Counted from the stretch's first letter, positions 42,232-51,033 are shown. The stretch: DNA of 64,000 nucleotides from Dinghuibacter silviterrae (GCF_004366355.1 NZ_SODV01000001.1:2356001-2420000), one strand, 5' to 3'. Made by a program: numbers and translations. The notes: generated by a model from the sequence alone, not told the origin.

Positions 42232-44469
42232 TCATCCACCCACCGGCACCGTATAGTTCCTGTTCTCCCACCTTTCCGTCGTCAACCAGAAAAATGTAAA
42301 GATGACCTGCCGGGCCCCGGGATGCGGGCTCAGCTCCGCGACGTGGACCCCGAGACGGGTATCGCGTGTGAGGGTGTGTTGCTTCGTGGCCCAGTCATCG
42401 TCTGTCCAGTGGATCAACGCGCCGGACGGGAGTTCTATACGGAGCTTTTTGTCGGGCGCCAGCCGGGGGCAGGGCCGTTCGATGCGCCACAAGTCAAAGG
42501 GCGCGGTGGTTTGCTTCCGGATATAACGTTCGGTCGTAAAGCGGGGCACCTCGGGGGCGTGTTCCGCCTTCAGTGCGCAGCAAAGCCGGATGTATTCCGC
42601 GTGGGTGCGGAGGTCGGGCAGGTGACCGGTTTTGTCGGGGAAAAAGCCGGAGGGGGCTTGAGCCTCCAGGGTTTGCAGGAGTGCGAGCGCGCCGTTTTTG
42701 TTACCGGCGGAGAGCTCGTAGAGGGCGCGTTCGGCGGTGAGCAGCAGGGGCGCGGCCGCGGGCTGTGCTTCGGCGGTACCCGGCCGCGCATCGGCGTCCC
42801 GCAATGCGTCGGCGTCCCGCCGCGCGTTGGCATCGACGACCTTCAGCGTATCGATCACCCGCGGATCATCGGCCGCCCGAAGCCCGTAACGCACCAGCGA
42901 CAGCACGTCGGCGCTCGCCGGCCCGGAAGCCTTCTGACCGGGTTGCCCGGCCGCCGCATAGTACCCGGAAATTCGGTCGGGACCCGATCCGGGCCCGACG
43001 CGGATGTATGTCCAGGGGTCGATGTGTTCGTGAAGATAGTCGGCTGTTTTGCGGCAGTACGTGGCGACGCCGGGTTGCCCGCGTTCGTCGGCCATATCGG
43101 CCGCGGCCAGGAGTGCGGCCACGGTGGCGCAAAGGGTGTGTAGGGACAGGGATTCCGCCCCGTCCCAACGGTCGGCTTCCGGTTCGGGTCCGCCGCCTAC
43201 GAGATAGGCCGCGGCCGTCCAGACCAGGGGCCAATAACGTTGCATCCGGGCGGGGCTGAGCTGGAACGTACGGCGGCAGGCGTCCACCATCAGGATGACC
43301 TGTGCCACCTGGTCGCGGGCCACGCGACCGGAGGCGGCGCTCCCGTCGGGGTGGAGCAACATGGCCCAAAAGCCCCGTTCCTCCTGCACAGCCATCAGGT
43401 AGGCCAGGATGCGCTGGGCGTCCTCGCGAGCTCCCAGCGCCTGAAAAGCGTCAAAGGCGGCCGCCAAATCCCGGGGCCGGACGCCGCCGGAGGATACCAG
43501 GGCGCCGGGGTGGGCTTTGGACTCCAGGGCGCGGAGCGCGAGGGCGCCGGTTTTGACGTGGGCGCCGGCGGACAGGGCGCCAGCGGGAAGGGCGCTGCCC
43601 AGCATCGGCGGCATCGGCGAAAGCCCCTGCTGCCAGGTCCTCCAAGGCCCCACAAACCGCTCCTTGGCGGTATCGAAGCCGTCAAGAAGGCTCGCCCAGG
43701 CTTTGGCCGCGGCTTCGCGTTCATTTTGGCCCAGGCCGATGGCGACGATGATGTCGGTCTCGCCCGGCTCGACTTCTGCTGTCAGCGACACATGTCCGCC
43801 TTCGGCCCTTTCGTAGAAACGAGTCATCCGTTGGTGGGCGGCCAGGTCCAGCCAGCCGTCGGAGATACCGGCGTAGCCCACGGACGTATGTTTCAGGGGG
43901 TGGGAGCAAAGTACGGCCAGGGTAACAGCCCCTTTTTGGGCGACCAGCAAAGGCTGTCCTTTGTACCGGCTGACCCGGGCGTCGTGAAGGGCGCTGTCTC
44001 CGCCGATACAGGGGTTGAGCGTCAAGAAGAGCCGGAGCGGATTGTCCAGGGGGGCCAGGGGGACCAGCCGGGTTTTTTGCAAAAAAGTATCCCGGACCGG
44101 ATCGGTCAGGACTTCCTTTGTGATCCGGTATTTGCCTTCAAGACACGTATTCACCAGACGATAGCCAGGGATGCCTTCCTCGAAAAAGGCGGTTTCGTGG
44201 AGCGTGTGCCGCTGTTCCTGGGAAAAAAAAGCCGCTCCGTCGGTGACGATCCACTCCAGGCTCGACAGACAGGGGGAGCCTGCGTCGGGAAAACCGACCT
44301 CGGAAACGATGCCCTCCGATAGGCAAAAAGTAACTTTTGAGGTAGGGGAAAGCGCGGTACCGACACCCGAAAGGGGGGACTTTGCCCGGTAGGGCGGACT
44401 ACCCGGTGCGCCCGGGGCAAGTTCCTTAGGGTCGGTCATGAGCAGAGGCATATTGGATCCCAACGACAT
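42232..44469 (-). CDS. GH15/glucodextranase-like protein lacking recognisable catalytic residues
   Basis: 745 residues and no signal peptide. The N-terminal domain (about 25-270: VTFCLSEGIVSEVGFPDAGSP, LEWIVTDGAAFFSQE) is that of bacterial GH15 glucoamylase/glucodextranase. The barrel part is recognised by GLRAADDPRVIDTLKVVDAN, LTAERALYELSAG and HAEYIRLCCALKA. The family blocks around the two catalytic Glu are not seen: WPRDLV reads RPRDLAAAF, LDE reads RDQ, and the EQVW region reads PDKTG; the WHRYNHDGYGE block seems deleted. An Ala/Asp/Arg-rich insertion lies near 555-580. It may be a pseudoenzyme that binds alpha-glucan. The C-terminus resembles a carbohydrate-binding beta-domain. It has its own strong promoter. 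Confidence 0.75.
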   Translation of the reverse strand: MSLGSNMPLLMTDPKELAPGAPGSPPYRAKSPLSGVGTALSPTSKVTFCLSEGIVSEVGFPDAGSPCLSSLEWIVTDGAAFFSQEQRHTLHETAFFEEGIPGYRLVNTCLEGKYRITKEVLTDPVRDTFLQKTRLVPLAPLDNPLRLFLTLNPCIGGDSALHDARVSRYKGQPLLVAQKGAVTLAVLCSHPLKHTSVGYAGISDGWLDLAAHQRMTRFYERAEGGHVSLTAEVEPGETDIIVAIGLGQNEREAAAKAWASLLDGFDTAKERFVGPWRTWQQGLSPMPPMLGSALPAGALSAGAHVKTGALALRALESKAHPGALVSSGGVRPRDLAAAFDAFQALGAREDAQRILAYLMAVQEERGFWAMLLHPDGSAASGRVARDQVAQVILMVDACRRTFQLSPARMQRYWPLVWTAAAYLVGGGPEPEADRWDGAESLSLHTLCATVAALLAAADMADERGQPGVATYCRKTADYLHEHIDPWTYIRVGPGSGPDRISGYYAAAGQPGQKASGPASADVLSLVRYGLRAADDPRVIDTLKVVDANARRDADALRDADARPGTAEAQPAAAPLLLTAERALYELSAGNKNGALALLQTLEAQAPSGFFPDKTGHLPDLRTHAEYIRLCCALKAEHAPEVPRFTTERYIRKQTTAPFDLWRIERPCPRLAPDKKLRIELPSGALIHWTDDDWATKQHTLTRDTRLGVHVAELSPHPGARQVIFTFFWLTTERWENRNYTVPVGG

Positions 44470-44489
44470 ACGAGGTAAGCGTTGGGCTA

Positions 44490-44519
44490 CAAAAATATAT
44501 AAAATTGCCTGACATACAA
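44490..44519 (-). promoter_or_regulatory. Consensus Bacteroidota promoter of the GH15-like gene
   Basis: Read on the - strand, TTG (44519-44517), 19 bases, then TATTTTTG (44497-44490) match the TTG-N19-TAnnTTTG promoter. About 20 bases separate the -7 element from the ATG. This is the best full promoter match in the window and shows that the gene is transcribed separately from the upstream operon. Confidence 0.75.
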
Positions 44520-44538
44520 TGACAACGGCCTGTTAATG

Positions 44539-44627
44539 TGTTGCGGCGGCGGCCTTGGCGGACAATTTAGGCCGCCGCCGCAACATCGCTAATGATTGCC
44601 CCTTCGGGGCCGGGCGCCGGAGGCGCC
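44539..44627. repeat. Cluster of three intergenic hairpins after the radical SAM gene
   Basis: A 16-bp perfect stem, TGTTGCGGCGGCGGCC (44539-44554) with its complement at 44570-44585, encloses a 15-base loop. GCCCCTTCGGGGC (44598-44610) forms a second hairpin, and GGCGCCGGAGGCGCC (44613-44627) is copy 3 of the GGCGCC repeat and abuts the TAG stop of the radical SAM gene. No T-run follows, so a factor-dependent end, RNA stabiliser or insulator is more likely than an intrinsic terminator. Confidence 0.7.
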
Positions 44628-45926
44628 CTAATGGGCGAAATCCGCGGCATAATCCCCGTGGATCCGCTCCATGGGCGGATTAAAATACCCAAAGCGCAAC
44701 GCCGGGAACTCCTCCCGGATGAGCTCCAGGAGCTGCCCCATGCCCATGCATTCACCGGTGTCGACCACGCCCAGCTTACCCAGATACCAGTCGGGGTCGA
44801 TGTTGAAGTTGCGCCACTGGATCATGCACAGGTCTGTGTCGATGATCAGGCGTCGCAGCGCTTCGTATTCCGCCACGCTGTCGGTCATCCCGGGGAAAAC
44901 AAAATAATTGATCGACGTCCACCCGCCAAAGCCGCGGACGATCTTTAGGCTTTCGACGATGTCTTCGAACGTATAGTTGTTGGGCCGGTAGTAGGGTAGG
45001 TAGACCTCGGGCCGGGCGGAGTTGGTGCTGACGCGGATGCTGTTCAGACCGGCTTCGCAGAGCGCCCGTACGGCGTCGGGTTTGGAGCCGTTGGTGTTGA
45101 TGTTGATGCTTCCTTTGGAAGTATGCCGGCGGATCTCCCGGATGGCGTCCCGGATGGTTTCCCACATCAGCAGGGGTTCGCCTTCGCAACCCTGGCCAAA
45201 GCTGACGATGGGGTAGGGTGCGGTTTCCAGGTGGGGGACGGTGTATTCGACGATCTCCTCGGCGCTGGGTTTGAAGGTGAGCCTGTCCTGGGTGGACGGG
45301 ATGGTCTCCGTTTCGGGTTGGAAGGAGATGCATCCCACGCAGTTGGCGTTACAGGCGGGGGAGGACGGGATGGGGCATTCCCAGCGGCCCATGAAATAAT
45401 TCCGGGCGGCGGGACAATGGTACGTCAGGGCGCAGTTTTCCGCGAGGTGGCGAACCAGCCGGTTGTGGGGATAGGCGGCCAGGAGGGTGTCCACCCCGGT
45501 TTCGACACGCGTCTGGTCGAAACCGGCGCATTCCTGGCGGATGTCGCTTTCGATCCGGACGGCGGGGACATAAAAGACACCGTCCGACCAACCCGCGGCG
45601 GTATAACAAAACAGGGGAAGCGTGGGGGCTTCCGGAAGGGTTTCGTAAGCTGCCAGGAACAGGCCTGTATGGGCGGGCGGGATAAAGGCGGCGACCGCCC
45701 AGCCTTTTTCGCAAAGCCGCATATCTCCGGTGTCGACGTCTATGCCGATGCCCCTCCGGCCGGGCAGTTCGTACAGCGAACCTCCGTCGGGCAAGGGTAT
45801 CCAGTCTTCCGGGGGCACCGGGTAGGCGTCCCAGCCACTCCTCCCTACGGTATACAGGGAGGTATCTTCGAATATATTGCCCTTCCCGTCGGAATACAAC
45901 AGGTAGGGGGACGTGGTCAGTGACAT
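44628..45926 (-). CDS. Radical SAM protein, function unknown
   Basis: 432 residues. The iron-sulfur motif is CNANCVGC (Cys-x3-Cys-x2-Cys) near 195, followed by ISFQPETETIPS, VSFGQGCEGEPLLMWE and ININTNGSKPDAVRAL, which fit the SAM-binding barrel. The first 150 residues are an unrecognised domain that includes GGSLYELPGRRGIGID, and no SPASM-type Cys cluster is obvious at the C-terminus. The gene starts 1 base after the stop of the membrane-protein gene, so it is part of an operon with it and the arginase-family gene. The substrate is unknown. Confidence 0.85.
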   Translation of the reverse strand: MSLTTSPYLLYSDGKGNIFEDTSLYTVGRSGWDAYPVPPEDWIPLPDGGSLYELPGRRGIGIDVDTGDMRLCEKGWAVAAFIPPAHTGLFLAAYETLPEAPTLPLFCYTAAGWSDGVFYVPAVRIESDIRQECAGFDQTRVETGVDTLLAAYPHNRLVRHLAENCALTYHCPAARNYFMGRWECPIPSSPACNANCVGCISFQPETETIPSTQDRLTFKPSAEEIVEYTVPHLETAPYPIVSFGQGCEGEPLLMWETIRDAIREIRRHTSKGSININTNGSKPDAVRALCEAGLNSIRVSTNSARPEVYLPYYRPNNYTFEDIVESLKIVRGFGGWTSINYFVFPGMTDSVAEYEALRRLIIDTDLCMIQWRNFNIDPDWYLGKLGVVDTGECMGMGQLLELIREEFPALRFGYFNPPMERIHGDYAADFAH

Positions 45927-45927
45927 C

Positions 45928-46554
45928 TCAGGAGGGGGTGTTTTGTTTCAACATGGAAGAGCAAAATTCGTTTATTTCCACGATTTCTGCGTCCAGGAGT
46001 AACTGGGTGACTTCAAATTGCATGTAGCGGTTGCCCGGCAGAAGGATGGTAAAAAAATCGGGTCTCAGGGCCACCCCTTCGATCTGGTTCCAGGTGATGA
46101 CGCGCGGGTTACCGGGCCGGGGTATGCCGATGCCTTTGTCGGTGATGCTGACGTAGATGGGCTCGAACAGGGCGCGCTCCGTCCAGGCCATCAGGGCGAA
46201 GGCCAGGGACCAGCACAACAGGATGACGGCGTGTAAGTAGGGTCCCCCGTGCAAAAAAACGAACAACGCCAGCAACACGAAAAGACCCGATTCGAGCCAG
46301 CGCATGCTGCGGCTGGCGGCGGCGAAGTCCTTTTCGTGAGGGAAGATACGCTTCCCCGCCAGGGCAAAAACGGCAATCCACAGCCCCATCAGGATGACCG
46401 CCGACCAGTAGGTGATGCTGTCGGAGCGTATCCCACGGAGCAGGGATGCGCTGTAAAAAACAAAGACACAACCTGCAAAAAAGTGCAGTGGTCCCAGGGT
46501 TCTTTTCCGACGCTCCACGTCCGGTAACATCACGGCTATCCTGTAGGCTTGCAT
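45928..46554 (-). CDS. Hypothetical four-span membrane protein
   Basis: 208 residues. Four hydrophobic spans lie at about 22-42, 48-68, 85-105 and 107-125. A soluble C-terminal part (ISITDKGIGI-like VSITDKGIGIPRPGNPRVITWNQIEGVALRPDF) resembles a bacterial PH-like domain, as in small proteins that end with a strand-rich segment after membrane spans. I do not recognise the family. It is in an operon between the arginase-family and radical SAM genes. Confidence 0.7.
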   Translation of the reverse strand: MQAYRIAVMLPDVERRKRTLGPLHFFAGCVFVFYSASLLRGIRSDSITYWSAVILMGLWIAVFALAGKRIFPHEKDFAAASRSMRWLESGLFVLLALFVFLHGGPYLHAVILLCWSLAFALMAWTERALFEPIYVSITDKGIGIPRPGNPRVITWNQIEGVALRPDFFTILLPGNRYMQFEVTQLLLDAEIVEINEFCSSMLKQNTPS

Positions 46555-46558
46555 AGTT

Positions 46559-47602
46559 CTAAGTGTTTGAACGGATCAGCAGATAACAGAGCTTTAGCAA
46601 CTGGCGGGCCCCCACATTGGCGTCCCAATCGTTGGGGCCGGCGCCCACTTCCACCAGGTCGAACCCGATCAGGGTCCGGCCGCTGTCCAATATCCTTTGA
46701 CAAAGGTAATGGACCTGGGCCGTCTCCAAACCACCCGGCACAGGTGTTCCGGTATGAGGGCACAGCTTAGGGTCCAGGCCGTCTATGTCAAAACTTATGT
46801 ACACCTTGGAGGGGAGCCGGGAAACGATGTCCCCGGCCAGGTTTTTCCAGGTTTCCCCTTCCCACTGCCGGCGGGAAAGGTCTGCGTCAGGAAAAGCGAC
46901 CACACGCCCCCCGCTTTCGCGGATATAGGTCCATTCGTCCTGGCCAAAGTCTCGTACACCCACCTGCACCAGGCGCTCCACGGCGGGAATCTCTTCCAGT
47001 ATGTTGCGCATGATCGAGGCATGGGAATGGGTGAACCGGGTGTACGCCTTCCGCAGGTCGCAGTGCGCGTCGATCTGCAGGATGCCAAAACCCTGGTGGC
47101 GTTCGCCCAGCGCTTTTACAAAACCGAAAATGGTGCTGTGGTCGCCGCCCAGGATACCCACCAGCTTCCCCTGGTGAAGAAGGGCCGACGTTTGCTGGTA
47201 GACCCATTGGTTCAGGAAAGCGCTGCCTTCGTTGACTTCTTTGAGCGTTTTCGACATAAAGGCGTTCGCTTCCACGGCTTCGCCTTCGGCGATGTAGCGA
47301 AGAAAAAGTTCCGCCTCTTTGTGGAGATAGTCGCTCCTGAGGAGGATCTTTTTGTCTAAGGGCCGCATGTACACCCCCTCTTTCCAGGCGTCCGGAGCAG
47401 AGGGATCAAACAGGTCGACCTGGAGGGCGGCCTGGAAAATATGATCTGCTGCCCGGGCGGTTCCCGCGTGGTAGCTGACGGTCACCTCCCAGGGTACGGG
47501 AAGGATCACCAGGCGGGCGTCTTCCTCGGAAAAAGGGAGGCCGAAGATGTTCCCCTTTGGGTTGCTGATGCCGTCCGGGTCAAAACGGGAAAGATCTGCC
47601 AT
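46559..47602 (-). CDS. Arginase/agmatinase-family ureohydrolase
   Basis: 347 residues from the ATG giving MADLSRFDPDGIS; a longer frame runs into the divergent ccmE promoter and is rejected. The manganese-site motifs are complete: GGDHST, DAHCDLR and SFDIDGLDP. The size and the N-terminal extension match the Bacteroidota agmatinase/formimidoylglutamase-like group. It hydrolyses a guanidino compound to urea plus amine, but arginine, agmatine and formimidoylglutamate cannot be told apart by motif. The window also encodes an AguA-AguB route from agmatine. Confidence 0.85.
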   Translation of the reverse strand: MADLSRFDPDGISNPKGNIFGLPFSEEDARLVILPVPWEVTVSYHAGTARAADHIFQAALQVDLFDPSAPDAWKEGVYMRPLDKKILLRSDYLHKEAELFLRYIAEGEAVEANAFMSKTLKEVNEGSAFLNQWVYQQTSALLHQGKLVGILGGDHSTIFGFVKALGERHQGFGILQIDAHCDLRKAYTRFTHSHASIMRNILEEIPAVERLVQVGVRDFGQDEWTYIRESGGRVVAFPDADLSRRQWEGETWKNLAGDIVSRLPSKVYISFDIDGLDPKLCPHTGTPVPGGLETAQVHYLCQRILDSGRTLIGFDLVEVGAGPNDWDANVGARQLLKLCYLLIRSNT

Positions 47603-47640
47603 GAAGGTGCAAAATAATAAAAGCCGATAGGTTTTTGGCC

Positions 47641-47648
47641 TAACTTTG
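47641..47648 (+). promoter_or_regulatory. -7 element of ccmE
   Basis: TAACTTTG matches TAnnTTTG and ends 6 bases before the chosen ATG. It overlaps the alternative TTG start at 47646, which therefore can be excluded. Confidence 0.65.
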
Positions 47649-47654
47649 CTGCTC

Positions 47655-48062
47655 ATGAAGAAAGTCCACATCATCCTGCTCATCGTCATCGCCGCCGCCA
47701 TCGGGGTTTTGATCAGCATGACGGGAGACCTGTCCACCTACGATACCCTGGCCTCGGCCCGCCAGAAACAGGGCAAGTTTGTCCACGTCATCGCCAAGCT
47801 GGACCGGACCCAACCCATCGTTTACGACGCGTTGAAAGATCCTAACTATTTGAGCTTCTTTGTGGTAGACTCCCTGGGTGACCGGACGCAAGTCATCTAC
47901 CACGAACCCAAACCCGCCGACCTGGAATCCAGCGACCGGCTGGTGATCAAGGGACGGATGAATGGCCAGGTTTTCGACTGCAAGGATATCCTCCTGAAGT
48001 GTCCTTCCAAATACAAGGACGACAAGCACCAGGTGCAGCAACAACTCAACGCAAAATTATAG
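47655..48062 (+). CDS. ccmE: Cytochrome c maturation haem chaperone CcmE, CxxxY type
   Basis: 135 residues. One N-terminal membrane anchor (VHIILLIVIAAAIGVLISM) precedes an OB-fold (DRTQPIVYDALKDPNYLSFFVVDS, SSDRLVIKGRMNGQVFDCKDILLKC). The haem-binding His of the classical HxxxY motif is replaced by Cys116, with Tyr120 (CPSKY). This variant is known from other bacteria and archaea and is thought to bind haem through Cys. It passes haem to CcmF, encoded 12 bases downstream. Confidence 0.92.
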   Translation: MKKVHIILLIVIAAAIGVLISMTGDLSTYDTLASARQKQGKFVHVIAKLDRTQPIVYDALKDPNYLSFFVVDSLGDRTQVIYHEPKPADLESSDRLVIKGRMNGQVFDCKDILLKCPSKYKDDKHQVQQQLNAKL

Positions 48063-48074
48063 AGGGGGCCCTCC

Positions 48075-50498
48075 ATGCAATTCATCGGTGAACACCTGCT
48101 GCCCGGCGAGCTGGGGCATTTTTTTGCGATCCTGAGCTTTGCCGCCTCGCTGGTGGCGATGATCGCGTATATACAGTCCACCCGGACCGAAAATCCCGAA
48201 GAGAAAAACAGTTGGCGGCGTCTCGCGAGGGCGGCCTTTATCACCGACATCGTCGCGGTGTTTGTGGTGATCGGCACCTTGTACTTTCTGATCTCCAGCC
48301 ACTATTACGAATACTTTTACGTGTGGAGCCACTCCTCCAACGAAATGCAACGCCGCTTCCTGCTCGCAGGTTTCTGGGAAAGTTCGGAAGGGAGCTTCCT
48401 GCTCTGGACCTTTTGGAACTGTGTCCTGGGCCTGGTCCTGATGCGGATGTCGGGCAAATGGGAAGCGCCGGTGATGTCGGTGTTGAGTTTTGCCCAGCTT
48501 TGTCTGGCGTCCATGATCGTAGGGATCTATTTCTCTTCCGCAAAATTTGGCACCAACCCCTTTATCCTGATGCGGCAGTTCGAGGCGGGCGCGCCCATTT
48601 TCTCGGACCCGCATTACCTGCAAAGCCCGGTGATGCAGGACGGACGGGGGCTCAACCCCTTGCTCCAGAACTACTGGATGGTGATCCACCCGCCCGTGCT
48701 TTTCCTTGGTTTTGCGTCGACCATCGTCCCCTTTGCGTATGCGATCGCCGCCCTTTGGCAGCGGGAATACAAGGAATGGATCAAACCGGCCCTTCCCTGG
48801 GCATTGTTCAGCGCCGCCGTTTTAGGGACGGGGATCATGATGGGCGCCGCCTGGGCGTACGAGTCCCTCACCTTTGGCGGTTTCTGGGCCTGGGACCCGG
48901 TGGAAAACGCGTCCATGGTGCCCTGGCTGGTCATGATCTGCGGGATCCACACCCTGCTCGCGTATAAGTCTACCGGGCATTCGGGGAGGATCACCTTTGC
49001 CTTTTTCATCCTGGCTTTCCTGCTCATCCTGTATTCGACCTTCCTTACCCGGAGCGGCATTTTAGGAGACACCTCGGTGCATTCCTTTACGGACCTGGGG
49101 ATGAATACACAGCTCGCATTGTTCCTTTTTGTTTTTGTCATCCCCTCCCTCCTGCTCTTTATCGTACGTTATAAAGACATTCCCTCGATCAAGGCCGAAG
49201 AGGCGGTCGATTCCAGGGAGTTCTGGATGTTTGTCGGGGCGCTGATCCTTTTTTTGTCAGCAGTCTACGTGATCGCGTTTACATCGATCCCGGTGTACGA
49301 CAAACTCTTTAATAAAAAGACCGCCCCGCCCGAAGACGTGCTCTATGCCTACAACAAGGTGATGATCCTGGTGTTGATCGTGATCGCACTCCTCACCGGG
49401 ATCACCCAATACCTCAAGTATAAGAAAACGGCCACGGGCTTCCGGAAACTCCTCCTGCCGTCCGTGATTGCGCTGGCGGTCGCCGCCCTCGTCTTAGGTT
49501 TCGGACACTTCGACTACCTGAAATACGGACAAGGTTACCTGATCGCCATCTATGTGGCGGTGGCCTCCGCCGTTTTTGCGGTTGTCGCCAACCTGTCCTA
49601 TATCTGGGTGGCGTATAAGGGCAAGCTCAAAAATGCGGGCGCCTCCGTGGCCCACATCGGTTTTGGGCTGATGTTGTTGGGCATCCTCATTTCCACCTCC
49701 AAAAAAACGGTCATTTCCCAGAATACATCGGGGATCGTGATCCCCGGTTTGACGGACGCCAAGGGCAAACCCGAAGACCCCACCGAAAACCTGACCCTGG
49801 TCAAAAACCTGGACTTCCGCCTGGCCAACTACCGCGTAACCTATACCGGGGACTCGGCGGGTGGCCCCAAGGATGCCAAAGTGTACTACCGGTTGCATTT
49901 TACCAGCCCCAACGAAGACTTTGCCATTTACCCCGACGCGTTTATCAACCCCAAGGGACAGGAAGGTATCCTGGCCAACCCGGCTTCCAAACACTACCTC
50001 GACCGGGACGTGTTTGTGTACCTGACCTCGCTGCCCAACCGCTCCAGCACCGACGACACGTCGACCTTCCGGGACCATGCGCTCAAACCGGGGGATACTC
50101 TTTTCTATAGCAAAGGTCTGATGATCCTGAACCGGATCGTCCACGGCACCGACGGCCGGGAAGGGATTGACGCCGGTCTGGGGGATTCCGTCTTTACCGC
50201 GGATATTACGGTCCACGCCATGGACAGCAGCCTGTACCGGGCAAGACCGGTGCTTGTCGTCCAAAACGGCCGGCTGGCGTATTACCCCGATACCGTCATG
50301 TCTCAAAGCCTGATCCTGCGTTTCGCGGGCGCCACGGCCAAAGGGATCACGCTGGGTACGCGGGAGTCCGCGTCCGTCATGGACTTCGTCACCATCAAGG
50401 CGTACGTCTTCCCGTACATCAACCTCTTGTGGCTAGGAACGATGGTGATGGCGGCCGGTCTCGTGATGAGCGTGGTGCGCCGGGTGAGGCGCGGGTAA
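48075..50498 (+). CDS. ccmF: Haem lyase / cytochrome c assembly protein CcmF
   Basis: 807 residues with about 14-15 membrane spans. The WWD domain is GGFWAWDPVENASMVPWL (Trp271-Asp274), and haem-ligand histidines are expected nearby (NYWMVIHPPVLFLGF). The large periplasmic C-terminal region (about 560-770) is as in CcmF. It ligates haem to apocytochrome c at the periplasmic side with CcmE. Its end overlaps a small lipoprotein gene on the other strand by 66 bases. Confidence 0.94.
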   Translation: MQFIGEHLLPGELGHFFAILSFAASLVAMIAYIQSTRTENPEEKNSWRRLARAAFITDIVAVFVVIGTLYFLISSHYYEYFYVWSHSSNEMQRRFLLAGFWESSEGSFLLWTFWNCVLGLVLMRMSGKWEAPVMSVLSFAQLCLASMIVGIYFSSAKFGTNPFILMRQFEAGAPIFSDPHYLQSPVMQDGRGLNPLLQNYWMVIHPPVLFLGFASTIVPFAYAIAALWQREYKEWIKPALPWALFSAAVLGTGIMMGAAWAYESLTFGGFWAWDPVENASMVPWLVMICGIHTLLAYKSTGHSGRITFAFFILAFLLILYSTFLTRSGILGDTSVHSFTDLGMNTQLALFLFVFVIPSLLLFIVRYKDIPSIKAEEAVDSREFWMFVGALILFLSAVYVIAFTSIPVYDKLFNKKTAPPEDVLYAYNKVMILVLIVIALLTGITQYLKYKKTATGFRKLLLPSVIALAVAALVLGFGHFDYLKYGQGYLIAIYVAVASAVFAVVANLSYIWVAYKGKLKNAGASVAHIGFGLMLLGILISTSKKTVISQNTSGIVIPGLTDAKGKPEDPTENLTLVKNLDFRLANYRVTYTGDSAGGPKDAKVYYRLHFTSPNEDFAIYPDAFINPKGQEGILANPASKHYLDRDVFVYLTSLPNRSSTDDTSTFRDHALKPGDTLFYSKGLMILNRIVHGTDGREGIDAGLGDSVFTADITVHAMDSSLYRARPVLVVQNGRLAYYPDTVMSQSLILRFAGATAKGITLGTRESASVMDFVTIKAYVFPYINLLWLGTMVMAAGLVMSVVRRVRRG

Positions 50499-50705
50499 GA
50501 GGGCTTTCTCCAACGAGTCCACCCGGTACCGGAGCGTTGCTTCCACCGTTGAATCGCAATCCATTTGCACATCCTGAAGGATGACCTCCATTTTGCGCTG
50601 GTGGATCAGCCAGGCGTCGAGTTTTTGCTCCATGGTAGCGCGCGGGCGGCAGCCGGCGGCGCCAATGGCGGTGGCCCCGCTAACGGCGACGGCGAGGATG
50701 AGCAT
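50433..50705 (-). CDS. Small lipoprotein with His-rich tail
   Basis: 90 residues from the ATG that gives a lipobox (AIGAAGC). A short helical body (EQKLDAWLIHQRKMEVILQDVQMDCDST, DSLEKALLP in two pieces) is followed by the His-rich end HPAHHAHHETGRHHHRS. It resembles the neighbouring lipoprotein: both have E-[NQ]-K-L-D and CDST followed ten residues on by DS. The two genes overlap by 26 bases. Metal binding by the tail is a guess. Confidence 0.65.
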   Translation of the reverse strand: MLILAVAVSGATAIGAAGCRPRATMEQKLDAWLIHQRKMEVILQDVQMDCDSTVEATLRYRVDSLEKALLPAPHPAHHAHHETGRHHHRS

Positions 50706-51033
50706 GAGCGTGCGCGGCCAGCGAGTCGTGGCGCCGCTGTTCCAGCGAGTCGCGGATATGGCGCTCAAAGGCCACCGAATCGGCAGTAAGCGAGTCCAGC
50801 ACATGATGCTTTTGTAAAATGGAGTCTTCAAGGACCTTCCACCGGGCCGCCAGCGTGCTGTCGCAGGTATGGCCGATCCGGGCGTAGGCGCTGTCGATTT
50901 TGCGCTCATAGAGGGAATCCAGCTTGTTTTCATAACGTATCTCTTCCCGGTTGCTGCCGGTGTCCTGGTTGCATCCGTTAAATAACAAAAAATTAAGAAA
51001 TATCGCGCCGGCGAACGGGGTTACTTTTAGCAT
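50680..51033 (-). CDS. Small coiled-coil lipoprotein, paralogue of the next gene
   Basis: 117 residues. A lipobox LLFNGC follows an N-terminal hydrophobic segment. The rest is helical with heptad spacing (YENKLDSLYERKIDSAYARI, EDSILQKHHVLDSL) and ends in HAHAHPRRRR. It is upstream of and overlaps the smaller lipoprotein gene on the same strand, so the two are co-expressed. The function is unknown. Confidence 0.65.
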   Translation of the reverse strand: MLKVTPFAGAIFLNFLLFNGCNQDTGSNREEIRYENKLDSLYERKIDSAYARIGHTCDSTLAARWKVLEDSILQKHHVLDSLTADSVAFERHIRDSLEQRRHDSLAAHAHAHPRRRR

